From NCBI GenBank assembly GCA_035652435.1, contig DASRDU010000083.1, positions 34,210 to 98,209 of the forward strand: 64,000 nt of DNA, written 5' to 3'. Within the stretch, counting starts at the first letter, position 1. Each line of letters begins with the position of its first letter. A program made the translations under genes and the position numbers. The notes beneath the pieces were generated by a model. That model was not told where the DNA came from and searched no databases. It saw nothing but the letters and a program-made list of their open reading frames with translations. Positions 43,127 through 51,681 of the stretch are shown piece after piece. This stretch comes from DASRDU01 sp035652435 (GTDB lineage Bacteria > Acidobacteriota > Blastocatellia > RBC074).

Positions 43127-44317
43127 TTACCGAACGATGATGAACGGGACAGTTCCCGCCATCGGGGCGATCTGACCAAGCAGACTGCGGAAGATAGCCT
43201 TGTGTGTCGAACCGGGGACATCAATGACATCATTAGCCTCCAACACCATATCCTCGGCCCGGTGCTTTTCAATGTCGGTAACGTTAAAAAACTTCTCCAC
43301 GCGCACTCCGGTATGGGGATCCTGGCGCAGCAGTCTCACCTTGTTTTTTGACCCGTCCGGCAGGATCCCGCCCGCCGCGGCGATGGCCTGAGTCAGCGTA
43401 ATATTCGGCAGCATCTGAATCGGGCTGGGCCTGACGACAGCGCCGGTGACGAAGACCTGATCGGCGACCGGCACACTGACCACATCGCCCGGCTCGATGA
43501 CCACGCTGGCCGACGGCCCGCCGGCCAGCAATTCGCTCAGTTTGAAGGAAGAGAGTGAAATATTGTCAGAGATTCCGGCTTGGCCGTCCTCCGCGGCAGC
43601 CTGCCTTGGGTCCAGGCTGCAGGGTCTTTTGACGCCGCTGTGGATTACATGAACGCTGTGCCCGGCGTTCGGCTTGGGGCCGCCGGCGAATGTGATCAGT
43701 TCGAGCAGCTTTACTCTCCGTTGCAACTGGAACTGGGCGGGCCTCTCGACCGCCCCGATCACAGCGACCGGCTGGCTCTGATACTCCCTGATGAACACGT
43801 CCACCTGCGGGGAATTGATATAACGCTTATACTTTTCGGTAATCGCGAGGGCCAGTTCTCTCTCGGTCAGGCAGGCAGCGTCAATGTCACCGGCGAAGAG
43901 CAGCCGGATTGTGCCCTGCGTGGTGACCCGCACCGGGAATGAAAGCTGTGGTTGATTGAAGACTCTGATGTCGAGCAGGTCGCCCGGGCCGATGCGGTAA
44001 GCAGTATCACTCTCATTCACGCTCGGGCGACTCGGGTCAGGTTGCGTGGCGACGGCTTCGCGCACGGCGCGAACCGGGGCGTCGGATGACTGGTTCACGG
44101 TCGGGGCGGCAGGCGATTGCCCCGGCAGGTCAGTCTGAGGGGCGGTCGGGTGACCGGGCGTTTCCCTGCCGCTCACTTTCGGCGGCTGAGCCTGCGGTTT
44201 CTGTTTTGGTTCCTGAGCCGGGACGAGCGAAGCCAGGCAGATCAGCAGACCCAGGGCCGGCAGGTGAATCAGGAAAGAAGAGAAACGTGACGGATGCTCG
44301 TAGAATCTCTGTTGCAT
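43127..44317 (-). CDS. wza: Outer-membrane polysaccharide export protein (Wza/OPX type)
   Basis: About 396 residues. Residues 1-33 are a signal peptide ending VPA. I do not see a convincing lipobox, so it may not be a lipoprotein as E. coli Wza is. A Pro/Gln-rich linker leads to YRIGPGDLLDIRVFNQPQ (Poly_export domain), then SLBB-type domains (VAVIGAVERPAQFQLQRR and VFVTGAVVRPSPIQMLPN). It would form the outer-membrane channel working with Wzc. ATG 44317 is chosen over ATG 44329 because GGGAGG at 44322-44327 is correctly spaced for the former and lies within the reading frame of the latter. Confidence 0.92.
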   Translation of the reverse strand: MQQRFYEHPSRFSSFLIHLPALGLLICLASLVPAQEPKQKPQAQPPKVSGRETPGHPTAPQTDLPGQSPAAPTVNQSSDAPVRAVREAVATQPDPSRPSVNESDTAYRIGPGDLLDIRVFNQPQLSFPVRVTTQGTIRLLFAGDIDAACLTERELALAITEKYKRYINSPQVDVFIREYQSQPVAVIGAVERPAQFQLQRRVKLLELITFAGGPKPNAGHSVHVIHSGVKRPCSLDPRQAAAEDGQAGISDNISLSSFKLSELLAGGPSASVVIEPGDVVSVPVADQVFVTGAVVRPSPIQMLPNITLTQAIAAAGGILPDGSKNKVRLLRQDPHTGVRVEKFFNVTDIEKHRAEDMVLEANDVIDVPGSTHKAIFRSLLGQIAPMAGTVPFIIVR

Positions 44318-44321
44318 AAAC

Positions 44322-44327
44322 CCTCCC
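44322..44327 (-). promoter_or_regulatory. Shine-Dalgarno site that decides the wza start
   Basis: On the minus strand GGGAGG stands four bases before ATG 44317. An upstream ATG at 44329 would place this site inside the coding sequence, so the downstream start is the better one. Confidence 0.7.
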
Positions 44328-44329
44328 AT

Positions 44330-44969
44330 AACTGCTCTGTAACGACCGCCTCCCCGACAGCTCTCCGGCCTGCCTGGTGATGCTCACAGGGCGGAGGCTG
44401 CCTGACACCACTGATGCAATGTGCTGTCATCCTTCGCAGCGTGCCAGCATAACTCAGAAATTCCGACATAAGAGAGTTAAGGGGGAGGGCAGCTCATGTC
44501 AGGCGATGTTTCCAACTAACACGAATGAAGTGTCAGGTCTGATTTTCAACCGGGGACTCTGTAATGCTCAGTGCCGAGAGCGTGTCACACACGACTTCAC
44601 AGCGCTTCACCGCAAACCTGCGGTTGTTCGTGAGAGATTTGAACTTCAACCGCTATTGTCCAAAAGGATGGCAAAGTATCGCTGATGCCCTCGTAATCTG
44701 TCAATATGGATTTTCCCCTGGCCCTTACGGATCATAGTTTTATAGAAGCTGGAATGTGCGGTAGCGGACCTGAGGAAAGCAGAAGTCTGATCCGGCGAAA
44801 TTGACGCAGTTGAACCCGGACAGCACGCCGCCAGTAGCAGGCCCGACCCCGGCTTTCCATGTCCTTGAAGCCGCCTGTGATCTTCTTCGTCGAAGTGAGA
44901 CCCTGTCGCAGTTAATGATTCCACGCCTGTCACATCCCGGAGCATTTCTGCCCGCGGCAGTATCTGGAT
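44330..44969. other. Divergent 640-base intergenic region between wza and the TPR gene
   Basis: No gene is supported here; the apparent minus-strand frame at 44646-45161 overlaps the real plus-strand gene. The region must hold the divergent promoters. It contains mutually exclusive arms ACCGCA/TGCGGT (44609-44624) and GCGGTTG/CAACCGC (44620-44653). I searched by eye for a sigma-54 -24/-12 pair and found only near-misses. Confidence 0.5.
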
Positions 44970-44975
44970 TATAGT
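44970..44975 (+). promoter_or_regulatory. Possible -10 element directly before the TPR gene
   Basis: TATAGT matches five of six bases of the consensus -10 and lies seven bases before ATG 44983. Transcription from it would start about at the ATG, giving a leaderless mRNA; consistently, no ribosome-binding site is seen. The -35 region is a poor match. Confidence 0.3.
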
Positions 44976-44982
44976 GTGCGCC

Positions 44983-46320
44983 ATGCTGACAATCTCATTG
45001 AAGTCCCCGCTCCTGCGGGTGGTCTTCCTGATTACACTCTCTGTGCCGCTCGTGTGGGTTTCCCGGCTGATAGTTCGCGCGGCGATTGGCAACAGCTTCG
45101 CGACCTTTGCCCGGCGTGCGGAGGAGGTTGACGAAACCGCGCGGCTTGAGGCGGCTGACATTGCCCTGCGCTACGCCGCCGATGATCCGGATACGCGCCG
45201 CGAGAGCGCCCTGGTTCATTTCAGCGCGGCGGTCACAAGTAACGCCGATGAGCCGGATAAAGGTGACGGGAATCTGGCGGCGGCGATTCGGGAGCTGCTG
45301 GCCGCGGCGCGGATCAGCCCTGAAGATTACCGCGTCTGGCTGGCGCTCGGCCGCGCAGAGGCGCGGAGTCCGGAAGGCGGGACGACGGCCCAAGTCCGAC
45401 AGGCGCTCGAGCGCGCCGTGCAGCTTGCGCCCCAGCACTTCGAGCCGCGCTGGGCCCTGGGTAACTTCCTGCTCCGCACCGGCGACCGCGAAGCCGCCCT
45501 GGCCACATTACAGGTTCCGATGATCAATCGGCCTGATCTCTTCCCATTGATCTTCAATTCCCTGTGGGACGCTTATCAGGGCGACGTGCCGGCGCTGCTC
45601 GGCGCCCTCAGACTGCCCCGGGCGGCGCGGACTCAGCTGGCCGTCGCGCTCGCCTCGCGCGGGCAACTGCCGGAAGCGCTCGCCGCCTGGAAGGAGGCGG
45701 ACCAGACTGCCGCCAACGCGAAGCTGATGGTCGAGACGCTCTTCGCCAATCAGTATTACGCGGCAGCTTTCGACCTCTGGCGGCACACACAGGGCACGAG
45801 CGTGCCGCAGCGTGATAAAGGTTCACTGCTCGCGAACGGCGACTTTGATCAGGAGATCACCGTCGGCACGACCACGCCCTTTCTGGCCTGGCAGGTTATC
45901 CCGCGCAACGGGGTCAGCCTCTCGCTCGACGACCGGCAGACTTCTTCCGGCCGCTACAGCCTGCGCATCGGCTTCGACGCGCATGAAAGGGGAGAATTCG
46001 TCCTGGTGCAGCAGCACGTACCCGTCTCACCTTCCACCGGCTATCGCCTCAGTTTCGCGGTCAGGACTCAGGAACTGAAAAGCTTCAGTCTTCCCCTGGT
46101 GGAGGTGATTGACACCGCCGGGGCAGGCAGGCTCAGCGCCGCCGGGCCGATTCCCGAACAGGACAGCAACTGGCATGAATCAACCATTGATTTCACCACG
46201 AAACCGTCTACCGAAGCCGTCACCGTGCGCATCGCGCGGCGCGCCTGCGCGGAATCACCCTGTCCGCTGACCGGCCGCATCTGGTTCGATAACCTCAAAC
46301 TCGTTGAGGTGAAGAAGTGA
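44983..46320 (+). CDS. Membrane-anchored TPR protein with C-terminal jelly-roll (CBM-like) domain
   Basis: About 445 residues. A single N-terminal membrane helix (LLRVVFLITLSVPLVWVSRL) anchors it. Residues 45-260 are tetratricopeptide-like helical repeats (for example AAAIRELLAAARISPEDYRV and LERAVQLAPQHFEPRWALGN). Residues 275-445 look like a carbohydrate-binding jelly roll, starting SLLANGDFDQEI and ending IWFDNLKLVEV. Such proteins often precede O-antigen-ligase-like genes in polysaccharide loci and may hold the assembly machinery or bind glycan. It is 46 bases upstream of the ligase gene. Start: ATG 44983; a GTG at 44974 is possible. Confidence 0.75.
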   Translation: MLTISLKSPLLRVVFLITLSVPLVWVSRLIVRAAIGNSFATFARRAEEVDETARLEAADIALRYAADDPDTRRESALVHFSAAVTSNADEPDKGDGNLAAAIRELLAAARISPEDYRVWLALGRAEARSPEGGTTAQVRQALERAVQLAPQHFEPRWALGNFLLRTGDREAALATLQVPMINRPDLFPLIFNSLWDAYQGDVPALLGALRLPRAARTQLAVALASRGQLPEALAAWKEADQTAANAKLMVETLFANQYYAAAFDLWRHTQGTSVPQRDKGSLLANGDFDQEITVGTTTPFLAWQVIPRNGVSLSLDDRQTSSGRYSLRIGFDAHERGEFVLVQQHVPVSPSTGYRLSFAVRTQELKSFSLPLVEVIDTAGAGRLSAAGPIPEQDSNWHESTIDFTTKPSTEAVTVRIARRACAESPCPLTGRIWFDNLKLVEVKK

Positions 46321-46366
46321 CGGCCTGAATCCGAAACCCGGTATTCAAAAAGCACAGACCCTTCCC

Positions 46367-47698
46367 ATGACGATTCTGAACAAGGTTATCTTTTCTTCGC
46401 TGCTCGTGCTGCTCGTGCTGGCCCCGCTGCCTTACGGCACCGTCGAAGTCTGGTCGGTGACGCTCTGGGAGCTGTGGATTTTCGCGACCACGCTGCTCTG
46501 GGGCGTGCTGGCCGTGATCGAGGGCCGATTGAGTGTGAGCAGTAATCCGCTCGCGTTACCGCTGATCGCATTACTTCTGGTCGCCGTCGTGCAGCTTCTC
46601 CCGCTGGCTTCCGCCGGCGGCAGGCGATCACTGAGCTACGACTCTTACGCCACTTTTCAGGCCGCGATCAAGCTGTCGGCTTTCATTCTCTTCTTCATCC
46701 TCTTCACCACATTCGTCAACACCGACTGGCGCCGCAATCTGGTCGCCAACACTGTCATCGGTCTGGCGTTCGTCATCGCGATCATCGGGATCGGGCAGAG
46801 TTACATCGGCAAGGCGCTCTGGCAGCGCGGGACGTTCGGCCCGTTCGTCAACCGCAATCACTTCGCGGGTTTTCTGGAGATGGGGCTGGGCATGGCCGCC
46901 GGGCTGGTGGCCGGGCGCGGCGTCAAGCGGGAGCGCCTGGCGATTTACGGGTGCGTGATCATCGTGCTGCTGGCCGGACTGGTCGTCTCGGCCTCACGCG
47001 GCGGGATGCTGGCTTTTGTCGCCTCGGCATTCCTTCTGGCTATGATTGCCCTGCCCCGGCGCGAAGAGCAAATCGAACGACGTTGGCAGAAACTCCTGCG
47101 CGCCGCGGCGGCGGTCGTCCTCTTCTTCTGCATTATCACGGGGGTGATGCTGCTGGCCGGGCCGGAAGACCTGCTCAATAACTTCGCGAGTATCTCGGTT
47201 GCCCAGGGGACGGAGACCGCAGGCACATTCCGGCAGGCGGGAGAACTCTACAGCCGCCGTGACATCTGGGGCGCGACCCTGCAAATGATCCGGGATCACC
47301 CGTTCGCCGGCGTCGGCCTCGGCGCGTTCCCGCTGGCTTACACGCGATACGACCCGAGTTCCGGCTCGATGCGTGTCGAGCAGGCGCATAACGATTACCT
47401 GCAGATTGTCGCCGATACGGGAATCACGGGCGGGCTGATCGCGCTCGCTTTTATCGTGCTGTTGTTCGTCCGCGGGTTTGCCGCCGCCCGCACGCGCGAC
47501 CCGCGGCGACGCGCCGTCGTAATCGGTGCGCTCACGGCGTGTTTCGCCATCGCAGTTCACAGCTTCGTGGATTTCAATTTGCAGGTGACGGCCAACGCGC
47601 AGCTGTTCCTCGCGCTCGCGGCGCTGGCAACAAGTGAAAGATCGCACGCCCGTGAAGAGAGCAGTGCGCTGGCCAGCCGCGCTATCACTCGCCTCTGA
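46367..47698 (+). CDS. O-antigen ligase / Wzy_C-family membrane protein
   Basis: A 443-residue polytopic protein of about eleven helices. The Wzy_C (PF04932) core is clear: FVNRNHFAGFLEMGLGMA, VVSASRGGMLAFVASAFLLA, then the large periplasmic loop with RRDIWGATLQMIRDHPFAGV and VEQAHNDYLQIVADTGITGG. In ligases and some polymerases the R and H of these loops are essential. It would join finished glycan to an acceptor or polymerise it; the family does both. It ends with 14 bases of overlap with the convergent UDG gene. Confidence 0.85.
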   Translation: MTILNKVIFSSLLVLLVLAPLPYGTVEVWSVTLWELWIFATTLLWGVLAVIEGRLSVSSNPLALPLIALLLVAVVQLLPLASAGGRRSLSYDSYATFQAAIKLSAFILFFILFTTFVNTDWRRNLVANTVIGLAFVIAIIGIGQSYIGKALWQRGTFGPFVNRNHFAGFLEMGLGMAAGLVAGRGVKRERLAIYGCVIIVLLAGLVVSASRGGMLAFVASAFLLAMIALPRREEQIERRWQKLLRAAAAVVLFFCIITGVMLLAGPEDLLNNFASISVAQGTETAGTFRQAGELYSRRDIWGATLQMIRDHPFAGVGLGAFPLAYTRYDPSSGSMRVEQAHNDYLQIVADTGITGGLIALAFIVLLFVRGFAAARTRDPRRRAVVIGALTACFAIAVHSFVDFNLQVTANAQLFLALAALATSERSHAREESSALASRAITRL

Positions 47699-48584
47699 GG
47701 AAAGCGCGCACCTTCTTCAAATCCTCCCACGCCTCGCGCTTTTTATCGGGCGAACGCAGCAGGTAGGCCGGGTGGAACGTCGGCAGCACTCTGACCCCCG
47801 AGAGGCGCGGGTAGTCCTGAAACTCGCCGCGGATTCTGGTGATGCCGGTCTTCGTTTCCAGCAGCCCCTGCGTCGCCGGGTTGCCGAGCGTCACGATCAG
47901 CTTCGGCCTGATGACGGCGATCTGGCGCAACAGAAATGGCTTGCAGGCCGCGATCTCATCGGCTTCAGGATTGCGGTTGCCGGGCGGGCGTGATTTCAGG
48001 ATGTTCGCGATGTAAACGTCCTCGCGCCTGAGGCCGATGGCTTCGATCATTTTGGTCAGCAGCTGCCCGGCGCGCCCGACGAAGGGCCGCCCGGTCGCGT
48101 CTTCATCGGCACCTGGGGCTTCGCCGACGAACATCAGCTCCGCCTTCGGATTGCCTTCGCCGAAAACGAGGTTCGCGCGCGTCTCCCAGAGCTTGCAGCG
48201 CTGACAGACGCCGAGGTCGGCGCGGATGTCTTCCAGCGTTTCGCCGGCATATTGGTCTTCCGGCGGCGCGGCAGCGTCACCGAACAGCGATGACGGGGCC
48301 GGTTGATCAGGCTTCTTCTCTGTACTTCGAGGCATGACAATTTCCGGTTTGGGAGTCGGTTGAGTGACTACAGGGATTGCCGGCTTTTCAACTGCACGGG
48401 GAGTCGCCGGGGTGTTGTCGGTTGATTCGGTCGCCGCTTTTGTCGCCGCCTGGACCGGCGCCGGAATTTCAATCGGAGCCGCAGGAGTCTGCCCGCCGAT
48501 GTGAGTCAGCCCCAGCTCGCGGCAGTAGCGCAGATGCTCGACGGCCTGCCCGATCAGTTCACGAAGTTCGTCCTGCTGATTCAT
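47685..48584 (-). CDS. Family-4-type uracil-DNA glycosylase with one substituted cysteine
   Basis: A 299-residue DNA-repair enzyme that removes uracil from DNA. Residues 1-110 are a short helical start followed by a Pro/Ala/Thr-rich linker, absent from the compact family-4 enzymes. The catalytic domain has GEAPGADEDATGRPFVGRAG (motif A) and TFHPAYLLRSP (motif B). Family-4 enzymes hold a 4Fe-4S cluster by four cysteines. C127, C130 and C214 are present, but the expected cysteine in the K-C-R-P-P segment is Ser198 (KSRPPGNRNP, codon 47991-47993). The gene overlaps the 3' end of the convergent ligase gene and is coupled to coaBC upstream. Confidence 0.88.
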   Translation of the reverse strand: MNQQDELRELIGQAVEHLRYCRELGLTHIGGQTPAAPIEIPAPVQAATKAATESTDNTPATPRAVEKPAIPVVTQPTPKPEIVMPRSTEKKPDQPAPSSLFGDAAAPPEDQYAGETLEDIRADLGVCQRCKLWETRANLVFGEGNPKAELMFVGEAPGADEDATGRPFVGRAGQLLTKMIEAIGLRREDVYIANILKSRPPGNRNPEADEIAACKPFLLRQIAVIRPKLIVTLGNPATQGLLETKTGITRIRGEFQDYPRLSGVRVLPTFHPAYLLRSPDKKREAWEDLKKVRAFLRGE

Positions 48585-49807
48585 CCCGCCTGTCCCTTCA
48601 TCCGCCGCAGCCGCGCAATCTCGTCCAGCACGGCGTCAGCCAGTGCGCGCTTGCTTTGCAGCGGCAGCTCAACGCTCGAACCGTCACGCCTGAGGACCGT
48701 CGCCGTATTGGTCTCCACGTCGAACCCGGCGCCTTCGCGCGTGATGTCATTCGCGACGATCAGGTCGAGCTTCTTCTCGCGCAGCTTCTGTTCGGCGTAA
48801 TCAATCAGTTCGCGCGATTCCGCCGCGAACCCGGTCACGATGCGCCCGTTGCGGCTCGGGTCGGCGGCCACCGTGCCGATGATGTCTTCGGTCGTTTCGA
48901 GTTCGAGCGTGATCCGTTTGCGTCCCTGCTTCTTGATCTTGTTTTCGGTGCGCTTCGCCGGGCGGAAATCGCAGACGGCGGCGCACCCGATGAACACCGT
49001 GGCGTCAGCCACGCGATCCATCACCGCCCTGTACATCTCCGCCGTTGAACGCACCCGCACGACTTCGACTCCCTCCGGGGGCGGCAATTTCACCGGCCCG
49101 CTTACCAGCGTCACGCGGGCGCCGCGCGCCCGCGCGGCCTCGGCCAGGGCGTAGCCCATCCGCCCCGATGAACGATTGGTCAGGAACCGCACCGGGTCAA
49201 TGTCTTCAACCGTCGGCCCGGCAGTCACCATCACATGTTCCCCCGCAAAATCAGTCCCGGCTGAAGCCGGAGTCTGGCGCGTCATCATCTGCAACGCCCG
49301 TTCGACGATCTGTGCGGGCTCCGCAAGGCGCCCCATCCCGACTTCACCACAGGCCTGGTAGCCGGAACCCGGGTCAACGAATTCGACGCCACGTTCGCGC
49401 AGGATTTTCAGATTCGCCTGCGTCGCCGGATGATTCCACATCTCGACGTTCATCGCCGGCGCGACGAGTACCGGGTTCGTGTTGGAAAGGTAGACCGTGG
49501 AAAGGAAGTCATCCGCGATGCCGTGCGCGAATCTGGCGAGGACGTTTGCCGTCGCGGGTGCAACGAGCAGCAGGTCGGCCGCGCGCGCCACCGCAATGTG
49601 TTCGATGACGGAGTAGTCGGGCCGGTCGAACATCTCCGTGATCACCGGCTCACCCGACAGGGCTTCGAACGTCAGTGGCCGCACGAACTCGGTCGCGTGG
49701 CGCGTCATTACCACGCGCACCTGCGCCCCGGCCTTCTGCAACCCGCGCAGGATTTCAGCCGCCTTGTAAGCTCCGATGCAACCTGTGACGCCGAGAAGAA
49801 CTTTCAT
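48581..49807 (-). CDS. coaBC: Bifunctional phosphopantothenoylcysteine decarboxylase / phosphopantothenate-cysteine ligase
   Basis: A two-domain cytosolic enzyme of coenzyme A synthesis, about 408 residues from ATG 49807. The CoaC flavoprotein half starts KVLLGVTGCIGAYKAAEI and has LVAPAMNVEMWNHPATQANL and the active-site YQACGEVGMGRLAEP. The CoaB half has VTAGPTVEDIDPVRFLTNRS and SSGRMGYALAEAARARGA, then CAAVCDFRPA. It overlaps the UDG gene start by four bases. It belongs to the conserved yicC-gmk-rpoZ-coaBC run. Confidence 0.96.
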   Translation of the reverse strand: MKVLLGVTGCIGAYKAAEILRGLQKAGAQVRVVMTRHATEFVRPLTFEALSGEPVITEMFDRPDYSVIEHIAVARAADLLLVAPATANVLARFAHGIADDFLSTVYLSNTNPVLVAPAMNVEMWNHPATQANLKILRERGVEFVDPGSGYQACGEVGMGRLAEPAQIVERALQMMTRQTPASAGTDFAGEHVMVTAGPTVEDIDPVRFLTNRSSGRMGYALAEAARARGARVTLVSGPVKLPPPEGVEVVRVRSTAEMYRAVMDRVADATVFIGCAAVCDFRPAKRTENKIKKQGRKRITLELETTEDIIGTVAADPSRNGRIVTGFAAESRELIDYAEQKLREKKLDLIVANDITREGAGFDVETNTATVLRRDGSSVELPLQSKRALADAVLDEIARLRRMKGQAG

Positions 49808-49893
49808 GACGGGCCATTGCGATAAAGAGGCGGACACTGGAACAGAGCATTCTTCTGCCCCCTGTCCCCCAGTCTCTACCTTCCCCGATCTTC

Positions 49894-50100
49894 TTACTTC
49901 TCGCCCGGTTTGACGATCTCAAAGCCGACCAGCCCGCGATCAACTTCGGCCAGTGCGACGCGCGTGGCCTTGGCGCCGGGCATCTCGATACGCGGGCGGG
50001 CGCCTTTCTGCAGCTGCTTGCTCCGTTTGGCCGCGATCAGGATTTTGCGGTACTTGCTGTCAATCGTATTTGCCACCGTGTTATTGCTATCCTTTTTCAT
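49894..50100 (-). CDS. rpoZ: DNA-directed RNA polymerase omega subunit
   Basis: A 68-residue small subunit that helps assemble RNA polymerase around beta-prime. It has the RpoZ pattern IDSKYRKILIAAKRSKQLQK followed by KATRVALAEVDRGLVGFEI. It lies two bases after the gmk stop on the same strand and before coaBC, the typical order in many bacteria. Its short, basic length is normal for the family. Confidence 0.9.
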   Translation of the reverse strand: MKKDSNNTVANTIDSKYRKILIAAKRSKQLQKGARPRIEMPGAKATRVALAEVDRGLVGFEIVKPGEK

Positions 50101-50102
50101 GT

Positions 50103-50741
50103 CTATCTCCCGATTTTCTTTTCAGAGGCTGTCTGCCCGAAGGTGTTGATGATCTGTTCGGCGATCTCCGCCCGTGACTTTCTGCGGCAACGCTCGGCGT
50201 TGATGATGGAAACGAATTCCTGCATCGCCTTCTCCAGTTCGTCATTGACGATCAGGTAATCGAACCTGCGGTACTGATCGAGTTCATGGCGGGCATTCTG
50301 CAATCTCAGTTCGAGGTCAGCCTGACGGTTCGCGCCGCGCGCCTCAAGCCGCTCGACCAGTGTCTGATACGAGGGCGGCAGGATGAAAATGCTGACGGCG
50401 TCAGGGAATGCAAGGCGGGCGTTTTCCGCCCCCTGCACGTCAATCACCAGAATCACGTCCGTCCCCGCGGCCCGCATCTCTTCAACTGCTTTGCGCCCGG
50501 TGCCGTAAAGGTTGCCGTGAACTTCGGCCCATTCCAGAAACTCATCGCGCGTGATCATCGCTTCAAACCCGGCGCGCGAGATGAAATGGTAATGTACGCC
50601 GTGCTGCTCACCTTCGCGCGGCGCGCGCGAAGTGTACGAGACCGAAGCCTGCACCCCGCCGATGCGCCGCAGCGCCTCGGCGACCAGCGTGGTCTTGCCC
50701 GCCCCGGAAGGGGCCGAAACGATGATCAGATTACCGGACAT
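50103..50741 (-). CDS. gmk: Guanylate kinase
   Basis: A 212-residue cytosolic enzyme converting GMP and ATP to GDP and ADP. The P-loop SAPSGAGKTTLVAEAL is at residues 8-23. SYTSRAPREGEQHGVHYHFI is the GMP-binding segment with its tyrosine and arginine. VILVIDVQGAENARL is the Walker B region. It is two bases from both yicC and rpoZ, so these genes are one operon. Confidence 0.96.
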   Translation of the reverse strand: MSGNLIIVSAPSGAGKTTLVAEALRRIGGVQASVSYTSRAPREGEQHGVHYHFISRAGFEAMITRDEFLEWAEVHGNLYGTGRKAVEEMRAAGTDVILVIDVQGAENARLAFPDAVSIFILPPSYQTLVERLEARGANRQADLELRLQNARHELDQYRRFDYLIVNDELEKAMQEFVSIINAERCRRKSRAEIAEQIINTFGQTASEKKIGR

Positions 50742-50743
50742 CT

Positions 50744-51619
50744 TTATTCTACATTCAGGGACTGTTCACGCAGTTTTTCGACCTCGGTCTTGATTTCAAT
50801 CGCGGCGTCGCAGATCGCCAGCTCAGATGATTTCGACAGAATCGTATTCGCTTCGCGGTTGGTCTCCTGCAGCAGGAAGTCGAGCTTCTTGCCGATCTCG
50901 CCACCGGCGTTAAGCAGTTCGCGCAGTTGTGACAAATGGCTGTTGAGCCGCGCGATCTCCTCGCTGATGTCCGCGCGCTCGGCCAGATAGGCGACTTCCT
51001 GCGCCAGCCGCGTCTCATCCACTGACACTTTTTCGAGCAGTTCGGTCAGCCGCTTTTGCAGCTTATCACGGTAACTGGCCGTGATGTCGGCGGCGTTGGC
51101 CCTGATGACTTTCAGGTTCTCTTCGATTCGCGTAACGCGCGCGAGCAGCTCCTTCTGTAATTCATGCCCTTCGACCGCGCGCATCGCCACGAGTGCGGTC
51201 AGCGCCTGCGTCAGGGCAGCTTCGATCCCCTGTGTGATTTCGTCACTCAGCCGGCTGTTGTCGCTCATCGGCATCAGCACATTCGGCAGCCGCGCAATCG
51301 TCCCCAGATCGGCCTCGCCCGCCAGACCGAACTCTTCGCGCATCGTCCTCATCGCTTCCAGATAGCCGCGAATCAGCGGGCGATTCAGCTCCCAGGCGGC
51401 GTCCGCCGTCTGCGTGAAGTTGATCGTCACGTCCACCCGGCCCCGCGTGACCGCCGCCTGCACCTGCTTCTTGAGCGGGATTTCCAGGGCGGCCAGCTCC
51501 TGCGGCGCGCGCCAGTGAATGTCCAGATTGCGGTTGTTGACCGACCGCATATCAACCATGACCTTGAAAGTCTCACCGGTCACGGTTCCCTGCCCGTAAC
51601 CTGTCATGCTTTTAATCAT
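50744..51619 (-). CDS. yicC: YicC-family protein (RNA-processing endoribonuclease family)
   Basis: A 291-residue soluble protein. The N-terminus IKSMTGYGQGTVTGETF is the YicC_N start and the C-terminal half (VAYLAERADISEEIARLNSH, then GKKLDFLLQETNREANTILS) is the conserved DUF1732-type domain. Family members are endoribonucleases with a role in RNA turnover. ATG 51619 is preferred to the two upstream in-frame starts because the GAGGTG stretch then has the best spacing. It is the first gene of the yicC-gmk-rpoZ-coaBC run, with repeats between it and the msbA-like gene. Confidence 0.92.
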   Translation of the reverse strand: MIKSMTGYGQGTVTGETFKVMVDMRSVNNRNLDIHWRAPQELAALEIPLKKQVQAAVTRGRVDVTINFTQTADAAWELNRPLIRGYLEAMRTMREEFGLAGEADLGTIARLPNVLMPMSDNSRLSDEITQGIEAALTQALTALVAMRAVEGHELQKELLARVTRIEENLKVIRANAADITASYRDKLQKRLTELLEKVSVDETRLAQEVAYLAERADISEEIARLNSHLSQLRELLNAGGEIGKKLDFLLQETNREANTILSKSSELAICDAAIEIKTEVEKLREQSLNVE

Positions 51620-51667
51620 CATCACCTCAGAGGCTGGAGGCCAGAGGCCGGGAGGTAATCATCACCT

Positions 51668-51681
51668 GCTGACCGGTCAGC
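51668..51681. repeat. 14-base perfect palindrome at the msbA-like stop codon
   Basis: GCTGACCGGTCAGC overlaps the last bases of the exporter gene, whose stop is at 51677-51679. Around it are partly repeated CTGACC/GGTCAG and TAATCATCA(TCA)CCT blocks between 51611 and 51700. It may be part of a degenerate repeat family also seen near 13335-13455. Confidence 0.5.

Noticed and set aside
44411..44460. Possible sigma-54 promoter (TGGCACG) upstream of wza on the minus strand
   Set aside because: The -24-like TGGCACG is present, but no GC dinucleotide stands at the required ten-base spacing after its GG.
44646..45161. A 171-codon minus-strand open frame across the divergent region
   Set aside because: It overlaps the start of the well-supported plus-strand TPR gene, has Ser/Arg-rich shadow composition and no recognisable motif.
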